23,867 bases of DNA from CAYSGX01 sp964518215 (lineage in GTDB: Bacteria; Bacteroidota; Bacteroidia; Chitinophagales; CAIOSU01): positions 1-23,867 of the forward strand of contig CAZFFP010000058.1 of assembly GCA_964518215.1 (NCBI GenBank). Direction: 5' to 3'. The notes below the pieces were generated by a model. The model was not told where the DNA came from, did no database searches, and worked only from the letters and a program-made list of their open reading frames with translations. The translations under genes were made by a program, and so were the position numbers. Positions 7,546 through 14,601 of the stretch are shown piece after piece. Numbering within the stretch: the first letter of the stretch is position 1; every line of letters starts with the position of its first letter.

Positions 7546-7567
7546 TCCCTACTGCTTCGAGTAGGGA
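7546..7567. repeat. Hairpin between ctaB and the first subunit III gene
   Basis: A perfect 8-bp stem, TCCCTACT (7546-7553) and AGTAGGGA (7560-7567), encloses the 6-nt loop GCTTCG. No T-run follows on either strand, so it is not an obvious terminator. On the minus strand it would lie in the mRNA about 28 nt upstream of the subunit III start. It could act as an mRNA-processing or stability element (inference). Confidence 0.5.
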
Positions 7568-7656
7568 CGATATGCGATTTCAAGTTTTTATTTTTCAGTT
7601 TACAGTAGGCAATTGGTTTTTTGACTTTTCAACTTTATAACAACCCCTTCCTCTTG

Positions 7657-7700
7657 TCGAACATCGCATATCGCACAATCGAACATCGAGCACATCGCCC
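7657..7700. repeat. Two degenerate 22-bp tandem copies
   Basis: TCGAACATCG occurs at 7657-7666 and again at 7679-7688. Each copy is followed by a looser ATCGCAC-rich half, giving a 22-bp period. The array abuts the stop codon of ctaB. No function is evident. Confidence 0.4.
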
Positions 7701-8603
7701 TCAGAATTTCCCCCCCGCCAACAAAGCCAACAATACTACCGGCAAATAAACAATGCTGGCAAACATAAGTTTTTTAGCATCGGCATGAGCACAGGTTTTC
7801 CAAAGTTTTATGGCGTAAAACAAAAATATCAATCCCGATGCGAGAATCACTCCTGCTGCCGCAAGTGTAATATTTCCGCTGAAAAACAATAATACTGAAA
7901 CAGGTATCAACGCTACTATATACAATATGCAATTCAAAGCCGTGTATCTATCTCTGCCGCCTGAAGAGGGTAATAATTTGAAACCTGCACGGGTGTAATC
8001 ATCGTGGGCTACCCAGGCAATTGCCCAAAAATGCGGAAACTGCCACAAGAATTGAATGCCTGTGATAATGTATGCCTCTGTTGCAAAAGTTCCGGTAGCT
8101 GCCACCCATCCAATCAATGGCGACAATGCTCCGGGAATAGCGCCAATAAACACCGCTACCGATGAAATGCGCTTCATGGGTGTATATATAAAGGAATAAG
8201 AAATGAGCGAAAGTGCCGCCAAAATTGCAGCAAGGTCATTGAAGTAAATCCAAAGAATGCTGCATCCGGCTAAAGCAAACAATCCCGCGGCAAGAATGGC
8301 TTCGGTGGGCGACATGCGTTCTTGTGCCAAAGGGCGGTTGGCAGTGCGCGCCATCAGTTTGTCCACATCTTTTTCGAAAACCTGATTCAGTGCGTTAGCG
8401 GCTCCGGTAACCAAAAACCCGCCCAAAAACAACCACCAAAAGCCTCCCCAACTGAACGCTGAGGCTGATGCAATAGAATATGTAATGAGTGAAGCGAATA
8501 CTACAACAAACGACAAACGGAATTTTACCAATAAAGCGTAATCTGATAATTTGGAGCGGATAAAACCCGCAGCCGCATTAAGATAAGTCCGGGATACTTG
8601 CAT
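7701..8603 (-). CDS. ctaB: Heme O synthase (protoheme IX farnesyltransferase)
   Basis: 300 residues of the UbiA prenyltransferase superfamily with about nine transmembrane helices. It carries the two Asp-rich active-site regions: NALNQVFEKDVDKLMART (70-87) ending in NRP (89-91), and HDDYTRAGFKLLP near 199-211. The CtaB-specific YTPMKR (140-145) and GALSPLIGW (158-166) motifs are also present. The enzyme adds a farnesyl group to heme b to give heme O, needed for bo3/caa3-type oxidases. It heads a transcription unit with two subunit III genes and subunit IV. A textbook Bacteroidota promoter lies 32 bp upstream. The short N-terminal extension before RSKLSDYALLVKFRL is plausible; no better start is seen. 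Confidence 0.95.
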   Translation of the reverse strand: MQVSRTYLNAAAGFIRSKLSDYALLVKFRLSFVVVFASLITYSIASASAFSWGGFWWLFLGGFLVTGAANALNQVFEKDVDKLMARTANRPLAQERMSPTEAILAAGLFALAGCSILWIYFNDLAAILAALSLISYSFIYTPMKRISSVAVFIGAIPGALSPLIGWVAATGTFATEAYIITGIQFLWQFPHFWAIAWVAHDDYTRAGFKLLPSSGGRDRYTALNCILYIVALIPVSVLLFFSGNITLAAAGVILASGLIFLFYAIKLWKTCAHADAKKLMFASIVYLPVVLLALLAGGKF

Positions 8604-8634
8604 GAAGGCGAAGAATATCTATTAAAGTCGCGGG

Positions 8635-8665
8635 CAAAGATACAGTCTGAGTTTCAAGTCGCCAA
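8635..8665 (-). promoter_or_regulatory. Promoter of ctaB (TTG-N20-TATCTTTG)
   Basis: On the minus strand TTG (8665-8663) is followed after exactly 20 nt by TATCTTTG (8642-8635). This matches the Bacteroidota -33/-7 promoter in both boxes and spacing. Predicted transcription would begin near 8629, leaving about 25 nt of leader before the ctaB ATG at 8603. Confidence 0.7.
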
Positions 8666-8746
8666 CCGAAGCTGACGAATTTTTATGAACAAGCAGAATG
8701 ATTATTCCTGATGAACTGCTGTTTTACAGGCTTGTTTCAAAAGCGA

Positions 8747-8754
8747 TAACTTTG
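8747..8754 (+). promoter_or_regulatory. -7 box of the thioesterase gene
   Basis: TAACTTTG is an exact TAnnTTTG match, ending 4 nt before the ATG at 8759. The predicted start of transcription would fall at or next to the start codon, implying a leaderless mRNA. No -33 TTG is seen at the standard spacing. Confidence 0.5.
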
Positions 8755-8758
8755 AAGC

Positions 8759-9157
8759 ATGAAAAATATCTTTCATTCAGGAGACATAAAAGAATATCAT
8801 AAAACTGTAACCATCGAAGATGTTGCGGCTTTTGGAAGCGGATTGGTGCATCCGGTGTATGCCACTTTCGCACTTGCCCGCGATGCCGAATGGACTTGCC
8901 GTTTGTTTGTTTTGGAAATGACAGATGAGGACGAAGAAGGTATCGGCACATTTGTGCATGTAAACCATCAGGCTCCGGCTTTGACGCACGATACTGTGAT
9001 TTTTGTAGCTACTGTAGAAAAAATTTTGGGCAACGAAATCATTTGCAGCTTTGAAGCTAAAGTAGGCGATAGGCTCATTGCCACAGGAAAGCAAGGACAA
9101 AAAATTCTGAAAAAAGAAAAATTAGAAAAACTGTTTTCCGGCATTCGGAATGAATAG
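8759..9157 (+). CDS. FlK-like hotdog thioesterase family protein
   Basis: 132 residues with the outline of the single-domain hotdog thioesterases related to fluoroacetyl-CoA thioesterase FlK. The segment GTFVHVNHQAPALTHDTV (62-79) corresponds to the family's conserved V-x-V-x-H-x-A-P-T/A stretch, with the central His as a candidate catalytic residue. The upstream S-x-x-V-H-P-V-YAT segment (27-36) matches the first conserved block. The likely reaction is acyl-CoA hydrolysis in the cytoplasm; the substrate is unknown. It is divergent from ctaB and 24 bp upstream of smpB on the same strand, so smpB is probably read from the same promoter. Neither neighbour points to a pathway. Confidence 0.78.
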   Translation: MKNIFHSGDIKEYHKTVTIEDVAAFGSGLVHPVYATFALARDAEWTCRLFVLEMTDEDEEGIGTFVHVNHQAPALTHDTVIFVATVEKILGNEIICSFEAKVGDRLIATGKQGQKILKKEKLEKLFSGIRNE

Positions 9158-9181
9158 ACCACTATAAAAGAATTATACACT

Positions 9182-9637
9182 GTGCCCGACACCCTTATAG
9201 CAAAAAATAAAAAAGCCTGGTTCGATTTTGAAATCATCGAGAAATTCACCGCAGGAATCATGCTCACCGGAACCGAAATAAAATCGGTGCGCGAAGGCAA
9301 AGTAAACCTCACCGATGGCTTTTGCTTTTTCAAAAAAAATGAATTGTATGTGCGCAATATTCATATTGCCGAATACACCTTAGGCACATACTCCAACCAC
9401 GACCCGGTGAGGCAGCGCAAACTTTTGTTGACCAAACGCGAATTGAAAAAAATTCACTCGAAAATTTCTGAAAAAGGACTTACCCTTATTCCTTTGGCAG
9501 TAATTATTTCTGAAAGAGGATTAGCAAAACTCGAAATAGGATTGGCAAAAGGCAAGAAAACTCACGACAAGCGCCAAACCATTAAAGAGAAAGATTCTAA
9601 AAAAGAAATAGACCGCGCATTGAAGATGAAGCGTTGA
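9182..9637 (+). CDS. smpB: SsrA-binding protein SmpB
   Basis: 151 residues matching the SmpB beta-barrel protein: IAKNKKAWFDFEI (6-18), GIMLTGTEIKSVREGKVNL (25-43), YVRNIHIAEY (56-65) and HDPVRQRKLLL (73-83). The basic C-terminal tail includes KGKKTHDKRQT (123-133) and is needed in the ribosome decoding centre. SmpB delivers tmRNA to stalled ribosomes. The start is GTG: the frame is closed by the upstream gene's own TAG 27 nt before it, and no ATG lies between. tmRNA itself is not in this window. Confidence 0.96.
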   Translation: MPDTLIAKNKKAWFDFEIIEKFTAGIMLTGTEIKSVREGKVNLTDGFCFFKKNELYVRNIHIAEYTLGTYSNHDPVRQRKLLLTKRELKKIHSKISEKGLTLIPLAVIISERGLAKLEIGLAKGKKTHDKRQTIKEKDSKKEIDRALKMKR

Positions 9638-9712
9638 AGAAATTACACTTTCCCGTAAACCTTCAAAACCGTTTCTCTTAAGTTTTTTATTTAGTGGAAT
9701 TCACCCGTTACT

Positions 9713-9814
9713 TCCACGTATTCGTCTTTCTGTATGTATTCTAAAGAATCTTCCAAAGAAAATCGTGTAGGCGGAGCAATGTTCATTTTTTCGTCAGAAC
9801 CTGAAGCGCTCACG
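9713..9814 (-). pseudogene. Fragment of the typA 3' coding region
   Basis: These 102 bp match 12210-12311 inside typA at 95 of 102 positions with no gaps (aligned by hand). In the typA reading frame the minus strand encodes VSASGSDEKMNIAPP, T, RFSLEDSLEYIQKDEYVEVT, followed by GEFH and a stop at 9691. Relative to intact TypA it has R-to-S, I-to-T, M-to-L and I-to-V changes plus several synonymous ones, and lacks the last ~24 codons (PKNIRLRK...). It has no proper start of its own and begins 3 bp past the stop of the adjacent 245-residue gene, in the same frame. It is therefore a remnant, not a functional gene. Its presence beside smpB marks the left border of the segment between the two copies. 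Confidence 0.88.
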
Positions 9815-9816
9815 CT

Positions 9817-10554
9817 TTATAATTCGTGCTGCTTTTTTAAAATAGCAGTGTCAATATTTTGATTTAAAAGATGCTCTTTAAGTATTTGATTGTTAGAGTC
9901 AGCAAAAAAAAGGCTTCCTACAATTGTTTTATAAGGATTGTTTTGAAACTCACGTTTTATATTCACAAATGCAAATTTTTTTCTAGAATAACTTATGCCT
10001 AAAGCAACCAGCAAACTATCATTTTCAAAATCATCTGTCTTGAATGTGCCTACCAGATAGTTGGGGGAAAGTAGTTGGCGAGTCAAAATTCTTACGGTAT
10101 CACCTGTTGTTTCAACAATTCCAATCACCGAAGAATAGTATGTTTCTTCACTTGTGCTGTAACCATCGTCAGAAATTGATAGTATTGTTATAGATGTTCC
10201 TGATGAAACATCTGCGCTTTTGTAATTAAATTTTTCAAAGGCAATTATCTCAACAGGGTCAGTTATCATTAAAATAAATGGTTTGATAATTAAGAATGAA
10301 ACAAAAGATAAGGGAATAAGTAATAACAAATTTCCAATCAGCCCTATTAAGAAGTATTGCAACTTTTCTCTTCTGTTATTTAAAGCAAAAAATACCCCAA
10401 GCGCACTTAATACAAAAGTAAATAGGAAAACAGAAGACAGCCTTTTCACCCATTCATTATCGAGTCCCAATTCTTGGTAAAAAGTAAGAATTAACAGGGT
10501 TAGTCCCGAGATGCTGAAACTCAATAAAAACAATCTGATTGAAATAATTTTCAT
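9817..10554 (-). CDS. Hypothetical protein with three N-terminal membrane helices
   Basis: 245 residues that I do not recognise. Hydrophobic segments lie at about 5-26, 40-58 and 68-97. A soluble, beta-rich looking domain of about 145 residues (100-245) with many Ser/Thr/Asp follows, and there are no catalytic motifs I can identify. Base composition is low: one sampled 60-base line has 17 G/C, against about 30 of 60 in a sampled smpB line. Its stop codon is 3 bp from the typA fragment and in the same frame as it, suggesting the recombination junction lies right there. It follows the LRR lipoprotein gene by 156 bp on the same strand, and the two make up the coding content between the typA repeats. 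Confidence 0.65.
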   Translation of the reverse strand: MKIISIRLFLLSFSISGLTLLILTFYQELGLDNEWVKRLSSVFLFTFVLSALGVFFALNNRREKLQYFLIGLIGNLLLLIPLSFVSFLIIKPFILMITDPVEIIAFEKFNYKSADVSSGTSITILSISDDGYSTSEETYYSSVIGIVETTGDTVRILTRQLLSPNYLVGTFKTDDFENDSLLVALGISYSRKKFAFVNIKREFQNNPYKTIVGSLFFADSNNQILKEHLLNQNIDTAILKKQHEL

Positions 10555-10710
10555 TAGCGCCTATCAAATTTTCTATAACTTTTTATACAAACAAAGAAAG
10601 CTGAAAATGCGGAGTTTTGTTCTCTCCCAATGGATTCTCTGCAAGTGGAAAATCGAAATCTAATTTACACTATGCAGCCCCGCTTTTCTTTAAATCATTG
10701 TTAGCGAGCG

Positions 10711-11979
10711 TTAATCCTTCGGTATTAAATCTTTAATCTCATCGAAATTACCAATTGTCCGATAATGATACGTATAAGCATTTGATAATGTATGAGCCAA
10801 TTCCTTAGGAAAATACTCTAAATGCGCTGGAATATACATTGTCTTAAGGTTTTTTAATTCAGTTAAGCAACTTGGTAATGTCTTGATGTCATTTTCATCA
10901 ATTGATAACATTTCAAGTTTTGCCAATTTGCAAATTGAAGACGGTAATTCCGTTAGGTTATTTTTTTCAAGGTCTAATTCTTTTAGCTTCTTAAGCTCAT
11001 TAATCTTCTCAGGTATAGAAGTAATGTTATTAACCCGAATGGAAAGTGCTTCTAAATTTTTAAGACACAATATGTTCTCTGGAAATTGTTCAAGTTCATT
11101 AAAATCAAGACTTAAATACCTTAATTTTTTTAATTGGCACAGCATTGCTAACGATTCATTATTTAGCTTGTTGTAACCAAGATATAAGGTTTCCAGGTTT
11201 TTATAACTTAAAAGTTCAACAGGAAGCGTTTCAAGCCCATAGTTTAACATCAATTCTTTAATGGTATCAATTTGTGAGTTTGTTTTAGGTGCATTAATGA
11301 ACTCCTCCCACATTTTCTCACGTTCTTGCCTTCCTCTATAATTCATGCAATACACAATAGTAGCATTAAACACATCTTTGATGTTATCAGAAAACTGATT
11401 TGTTCCTACCATATGATATTTTTCATCTTTATATGCTTCTATAAAAATATAGGCGTAGTCGGAAACCCAACGATTATAAGGAACTACTAATTCTGTGGTT
11501 CGAAGATTCCAAAAATTAATTGATTCAAACGCACTTCGGACGGTATCAAAATAAGTAGAACTAATAGGTCTAACTGATGTTAATATACCGCCAATATCAC
11601 TCGTATATTTTGGGCGAGTTTTCAATTCTCGTTCAGAGATGTAGCTAGTATCATTGTTTCGGTAAAATTTTACAGAATAGGGGTTCCCGCGATAAGCTGC
11701 CGAGGAATATATTGTGATTCTATATTCTTCATCGCCTGAAGATGATAAGTCTTCCATCTGTAGTTCAGCCTTATTTTGCTGAAATTGTTCATTAATGTCG
11801 TTAACTGAATTATTATAGTGCTCAATGCGAGCAATACTGTCTTTTTGTTCTTTTGTAAGCTCTAATTTATCAGTTTCTGGTTCCCCCTCTGGATGGTTAT
11901 TACAATTGGAAAGCAGTCCGCCAATAGTTAGCAAAATAATTACCACGCATTGTTTCCTTAAAAAAATCTTTGGATTCAA
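10711..11979 (-). CDS. Leucine-rich-repeat lipoprotein
   Basis: 422 residues. A signal peptide ends in the lipobox LSNC, with Cys26 as lipidation site. A low-complexity Glu/Asp/Lys/Gln stretch (about 31-75), probably a helical spacer, follows. Next comes an uncharacterised domain (about 80-240), then about six leucine-rich repeats of about 23 residues (about 245-390). These follow the pattern L-x-x-L-x-L-x-x-N-x-(L/I)-x-x-(L/I)-P, for example LKELDLEKNNLTELP. Such repeats normally bind protein partners. The protein should be membrane-anchored outside the cytoplasm; its ligand is unknown. G/C content is low (about 21 of 60 in a sampled line) compared with typA (31 of 60). It lies between the typA fragment and typA itself. 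Confidence 0.85.
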   Translation of the reverse strand: MNPKIFLRKQCVVIILLTIGGLLSNCNNHPEGEPETDKLELTKEQKDSIARIEHYNNSVNDINEQFQQNKAELQMEDLSSSGDEEYRITIYSSAAYRGNPYSVKFYRNNDTSYISERELKTRPKYTSDIGGILTSVRPISSTYFDTVRSAFESINFWNLRTTELVVPYNRWVSDYAYIFIEAYKDEKYHMVGTNQFSDNIKDVFNATIVYCMNYRGRQEREKMWEEFINAPKTNSQIDTIKELMLNYGLETLPVELLSYKNLETLYLGYNKLNNESLAMLCQLKKLRYLSLDFNELEQFPENILCLKNLEALSIRVNNITSIPEKINELKKLKELDLEKNNLTELPSSICKLAKLEMLSIDENDIKTLPSCLTELKNLKTMYIPAHLEYFPKELAHTLSNAYTYHYRTIGNFDEIKDLIPKD

Positions 11980-12054
11980 GACACTCTATTTGTAATGCTT
12001 GCCAACATTGATTATAAATAAACCCTTTGTTTACTTTACATCCTCTATCAGATG

Positions 12055-12083
12055 CAAAATAAAGATTTCTATAGTTTATTCAA
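12055..12083 (-). promoter_or_regulatory. Candidate promoter of the LRR lipoprotein gene
   Basis: On the minus strand TTG (12083-12081) is followed after 19 nt by TATTTTG (12061-12055), one T short of TAnnTTTG. It lies 75 bp upstream of the LRR lipoprotein start and downstream of the typA stop. Spacing fits; the -7 box is imperfect. Confidence 0.35.
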
Positions 12084-12121
12084 GCTACATCAATCCTGCA
12101 CAAAACGAAAACAACAATAAA

Positions 12122-13930
12122 CTATGCAAACATTTTTCCCGATTCAGCGCGTTTGCGGTCGTTGGGGTCTAAGAAAATTTTACGCAAACGAATGTTTTTG
12201 GGTGTTATCTCCACGTATTCGTCTTTCTGTATGTATTCCATAGAATCTTCCAAAGAAAATCTTATGGGCGGAGCAATGTTCATTTTTTCGTCAGAGCCTG
12301 AAGCGCGCACGTTGGTGAGTTTTTTCGATTTCAGCAAATTAATTTCCAAATCGTTGGGGCGGTTGTGCTCGCCTACTACTTGTCCGGCATAAATTTCTTC
12401 GCCCGGAGCAATAAAGAATTTGCCTCTGTCCTGAAGTTTATCAATGGCATAAGCAATGGCAGTGCCGGTATCCATTGAAATCAATGAGCCGTTGATGCGC
12501 TCAGGTATATCGCCTTTCCAGGGTTCAAAATCATTGAAACGATGCGCCATGATGGCTTCTCCCTGAGTTACGGTAAGCACATTATTGCGCAAACCAATCA
12601 AACCTCTCGATGGAATTTTGAATTCTAAATGTGTGAAATCACCTTTAGGCTGCATCACCAATAGTTCGCCTCTGCGCTGGGTAACCAGTTCAATAACTTT
12701 TCCGGCAGTAGATTCGGGAGTGTCAACAGTTAGTGTTTCGATGGGTTCGCATTTGGCTCCATCAATTTCTTTAATGATAACTCTGGGCTGCCCCACCTGC
12801 AATTCGTAGCCTTCGCGCCTCATGGTTTCAATCAATATAGATAAGTGAAGAATACCTCTGCCAAACACCATATATGATTCGGGCGAGTCGGTTTCTTCTA
12901 CTTTCAGCGCCAGATTTTTTTCGATTTCTTTAAACAGGCGGTCGCGCAAATGTCTGGAGGTTACAAACTGTCCTTCTTTTCCGAAGAAAGGAGAATTGTT
13001 TACCGTAAACAACATGCTGATGGTAGGCTCATCAATAGAAATAGGAGGAAGTCCTTCGGGGTTTTCAAAATCGGCAATGGTGTCGCCAATTTCAAAACCT
13101 TCAATGCCGGTAATGGCACACAGGTCGCCACATTGAGCCGTTTCGGCTTTTATTTTTCCAACGCCTTCAAAAGTAAACAGGTCTTTAATTCTGCTTTTAA
13201 TAATTTTTCCGTCACGTTTCACCAGCGAAATAGGCGCATTGGCTTTCACCGTGCCGCGAGCTACTCTGCCAATGGCAATTCTTCCTATGTAGGAAGAATA
13301 ATCCAAAGAAGTGATTTGCATTTGCACCGTTCCTTCTACCAAGGGCGGAACCGGAACATGTTCGAGAATCATATCTAACAGCGCGAAAATATCGGTGGTT
13401 TTTTCTTTGTAATCATTACTCATCCAACCGAATTTGGCGGAGCCGTAAACCGTAGGGAAATCCAACTGCTCGTCTGTGGCATCGAGGTTGAACATGAGTT
13501 CAAACATGGCTTCCTGCACTTCATCGGGGCGGCAGTTTTCTTTATCTACTTTGTTGATTACTACCAAAGGCTTTAAGCCCAAAGCCAGCGCTTTAGAAAG
13601 CACATAGCGGGTTTGCGGCATAGGACCTTCAAAAGCATCTACCAGCACCAAAGCGCCATCTGCCATGTTGAGCACGCGCTCTACTTCGCCTCCAAAATCT
13701 GCGTGACCGGGAGTATCAATAATATTGATTTTGACATCTTTATATCGCACCGACACGTTTTTAGAAGTAATGGTGATGCCACGCTCACGCTCCAATTCGT
13801 TGTTGTCTAATATGAGTTCGCCTTTGTCTTCATGGTCCTGAAAAACCTTACAGGCATGAATGATTTTGTCAACTAATGTGGTTTTGCCGTGGTCAACGTG
13901 GGCAATGATGGCGATGTTTCTGACTTGCAT
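12122..13930 (-). CDS. typA: Ribosome-associated translational GTPase TypA/BipA
   Basis: 602 residues from the preferred start MQVRNIAIIAHVDHGKTT; an upstream in-frame ATG at 13990 would add 20 atypical residues and would begin inside the promoter. GTPase motifs are G1 AHVDHGKT (10-17), G2 RGITI (50-54), G3 DTPGH (72-76) and G4 NKVD (126-129). EF-G-like domains and the TypA-specific C-terminal domain follow, ending in TPKNIRLRKIFLDPNDRKR. BipA acts on the ribosome during assembly and stress or cold adaptation. The last part of the gene (12210-12311) is duplicated 2.5 kb away at 9713-9814. This copy is intact and looks functional. Confidence 0.97.
   Translation of the reverse strand: MQVRNIAIIAHVDHGKTTLVDKIIHACKVFQDHEDKGELILDNNELERERGITITSKNVSVRYKDVKINIIDTPGHADFGGEVERVLNMADGALVLVDAFEGPMPQTRYVLSKALALGLKPLVVINKVDKENCRPDEVQEAMFELMFNLDATDEQLDFPTVYGSAKFGWMSNDYKEKTTDIFALLDMILEHVPVPPLVEGTVQMQITSLDYSSYIGRIAIGRVARGTVKANAPISLVKRDGKIIKSRIKDLFTFEGVGKIKAETAQCGDLCAITGIEGFEIGDTIADFENPEGLPPISIDEPTISMLFTVNNSPFFGKEGQFVTSRHLRDRLFKEIEKNLALKVEETDSPESYMVFGRGILHLSILIETMRREGYELQVGQPRVIIKEIDGAKCEPIETLTVDTPESTAGKVIELVTQRRGELLVMQPKGDFTHLEFKIPSRGLIGLRNNVLTVTQGEAIMAHRFNDFEPWKGDIPERINGSLISMDTGTAIAYAIDKLQDRGKFFIAPGEEIYAGQVVGEHNRPNDLEINLLKSKKLTNVRASGSDEKMNIAPPIRFSLEDSMEYIQKDEYVEITPKNIRLRKIFLDPNDRKRAESGKMFA
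12210..12311. repeat. typA-internal copy of the 102-bp direct repeat
   Basis: This is the partner of 9713-9814, in the same orientation, 2497 bp apart, with seven mismatches and no indels. The pair brackets the LRR lipoprotein and the three-helix protein genes. Similarity stops abruptly on the high-coordinate side. On the low-coordinate side it trails off over about three more codons. Confidence 0.88.
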
Positions 13931-14207
13931 TTTATTTGTATGAAAAAGTGATTGGTTAAATTTTTTCGTTAAATGTGAAAAAGAGCGCAAAGTTAACGAT
14001 AAAAACCTGCGTGAGGGTTAAACTACTGTAAATTGTATATTTGATAATTGGGTTGTGTCTTTTTCCACTCAATCAAATAGGTTTATTGTTCATTATATTC
14101 TGCATGGAAGCAATCTCAAATAAATTATTCTCCTTAGTGATTATCCGGAATCCGAAATTAGAATAGCCCCTTAAATGAGCACATACCATTTTCAGGAATA
14201 CAGTTGC
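13931..14207. other. Non-coding region upstream of typA
   Basis: About 280 bp without a credible gene. It contains the typA -7 box (13988-13995) and, at the far end, the terminator of the gene pair ending at 14230. I see no other structure between about 14000 and 14200. Confidence 0.5.
13988..13995 (-). promoter_or_regulatory. -7 box of typA
   Basis: The minus strand reads TAACTTTG, an exact TAnnTTTG match, 57 bp upstream of the chosen typA start. No TTG sits at the ideal -33 distance. The position supports the ATG at 13930 over the one at 13990, which would lie at or upstream of the transcription start. Confidence 0.55.
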
Positions 14208-14234
14208 AAAAAAAAAATCATTGAGTTACTCAAT
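14208..14234 (-). terminator. Probable rho-independent terminator after the CoA-binding protein gene
   Basis: On the minus strand a perfect 6-bp stem, ATTGAG/CTCAAT with a 3-nt loop (14234-14220), is followed by GA and a T10 run (14217-14208). The stop codon of the CoA-binding protein gene lies inside the stem. The stem is AT-rich and weak, but the long T-tract supports the call. Confidence 0.5.
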
Positions 14235-14595
14235 ATTGCCCCGAAGAAAGCAAAACCAAAGTGCAGGCATTTTCGGTTTCAATACCTTGCTCTTGTGCGA
14301 GTTTTGCAAGTGTTGGGTTTTCAGCGCCCGGATTGAAAATGATGCGTTTCGGTTTCAGTTGCAAAATATAATCGTGATATTGTTCCTGTTGAATTTGTCT
14401 GTTAATGTAAAGCGTGATGGTATGAATGTTTTCATACTGCTTCTTTTCTGTTTCAATTTCAATTCCGTGAATATTTCCTTGATGCAAACCCAATGCAACC
14501 ACTTCGTGCCCCTGCCGCAACAAACTGCCCACCGCTTCATAAGCATAGCGGTGACGATGTTCCGACACTCCAATCACTAAGGTCTTTTTGTTCAT
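14230..14595 (-). CDS. CoA-binding domain protein (YccU-like)
   Basis: 121 residues with a Rossmann-type fold of the small CoA_binding family (COG1832). It starts TLVIGVSEHRHRYAYEAVGSLLRQGHEVVALG, with the conserved VIGVS and GHEVVALG blocks, and later has IIFNPGAENPTLAKLAQEQGI (about 85-105), the family's NPGAEN block. These stand-alone domains resemble the nucleotide-binding part of succinyl-CoA synthetase; the cellular role is not settled. It begins 6 bp after the stop of the copper ATPase, so the two are co-transcribed. A link to copper handling is possible but not supported by any motif. Confidence 0.85.
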   Translation of the reverse strand: MNKKTLVIGVSEHRHRYAYEAVGSLLRQGHEVVALGLHQGNIHGIEIETEKKQYENIHTITLYINRQIQQEQYHDYILQLKPKRIIFNPGAENPTLAKLAQEQGIETENACTLVLLSSGQY

Positions 14596-14601
14596 AAAAA
14601 T

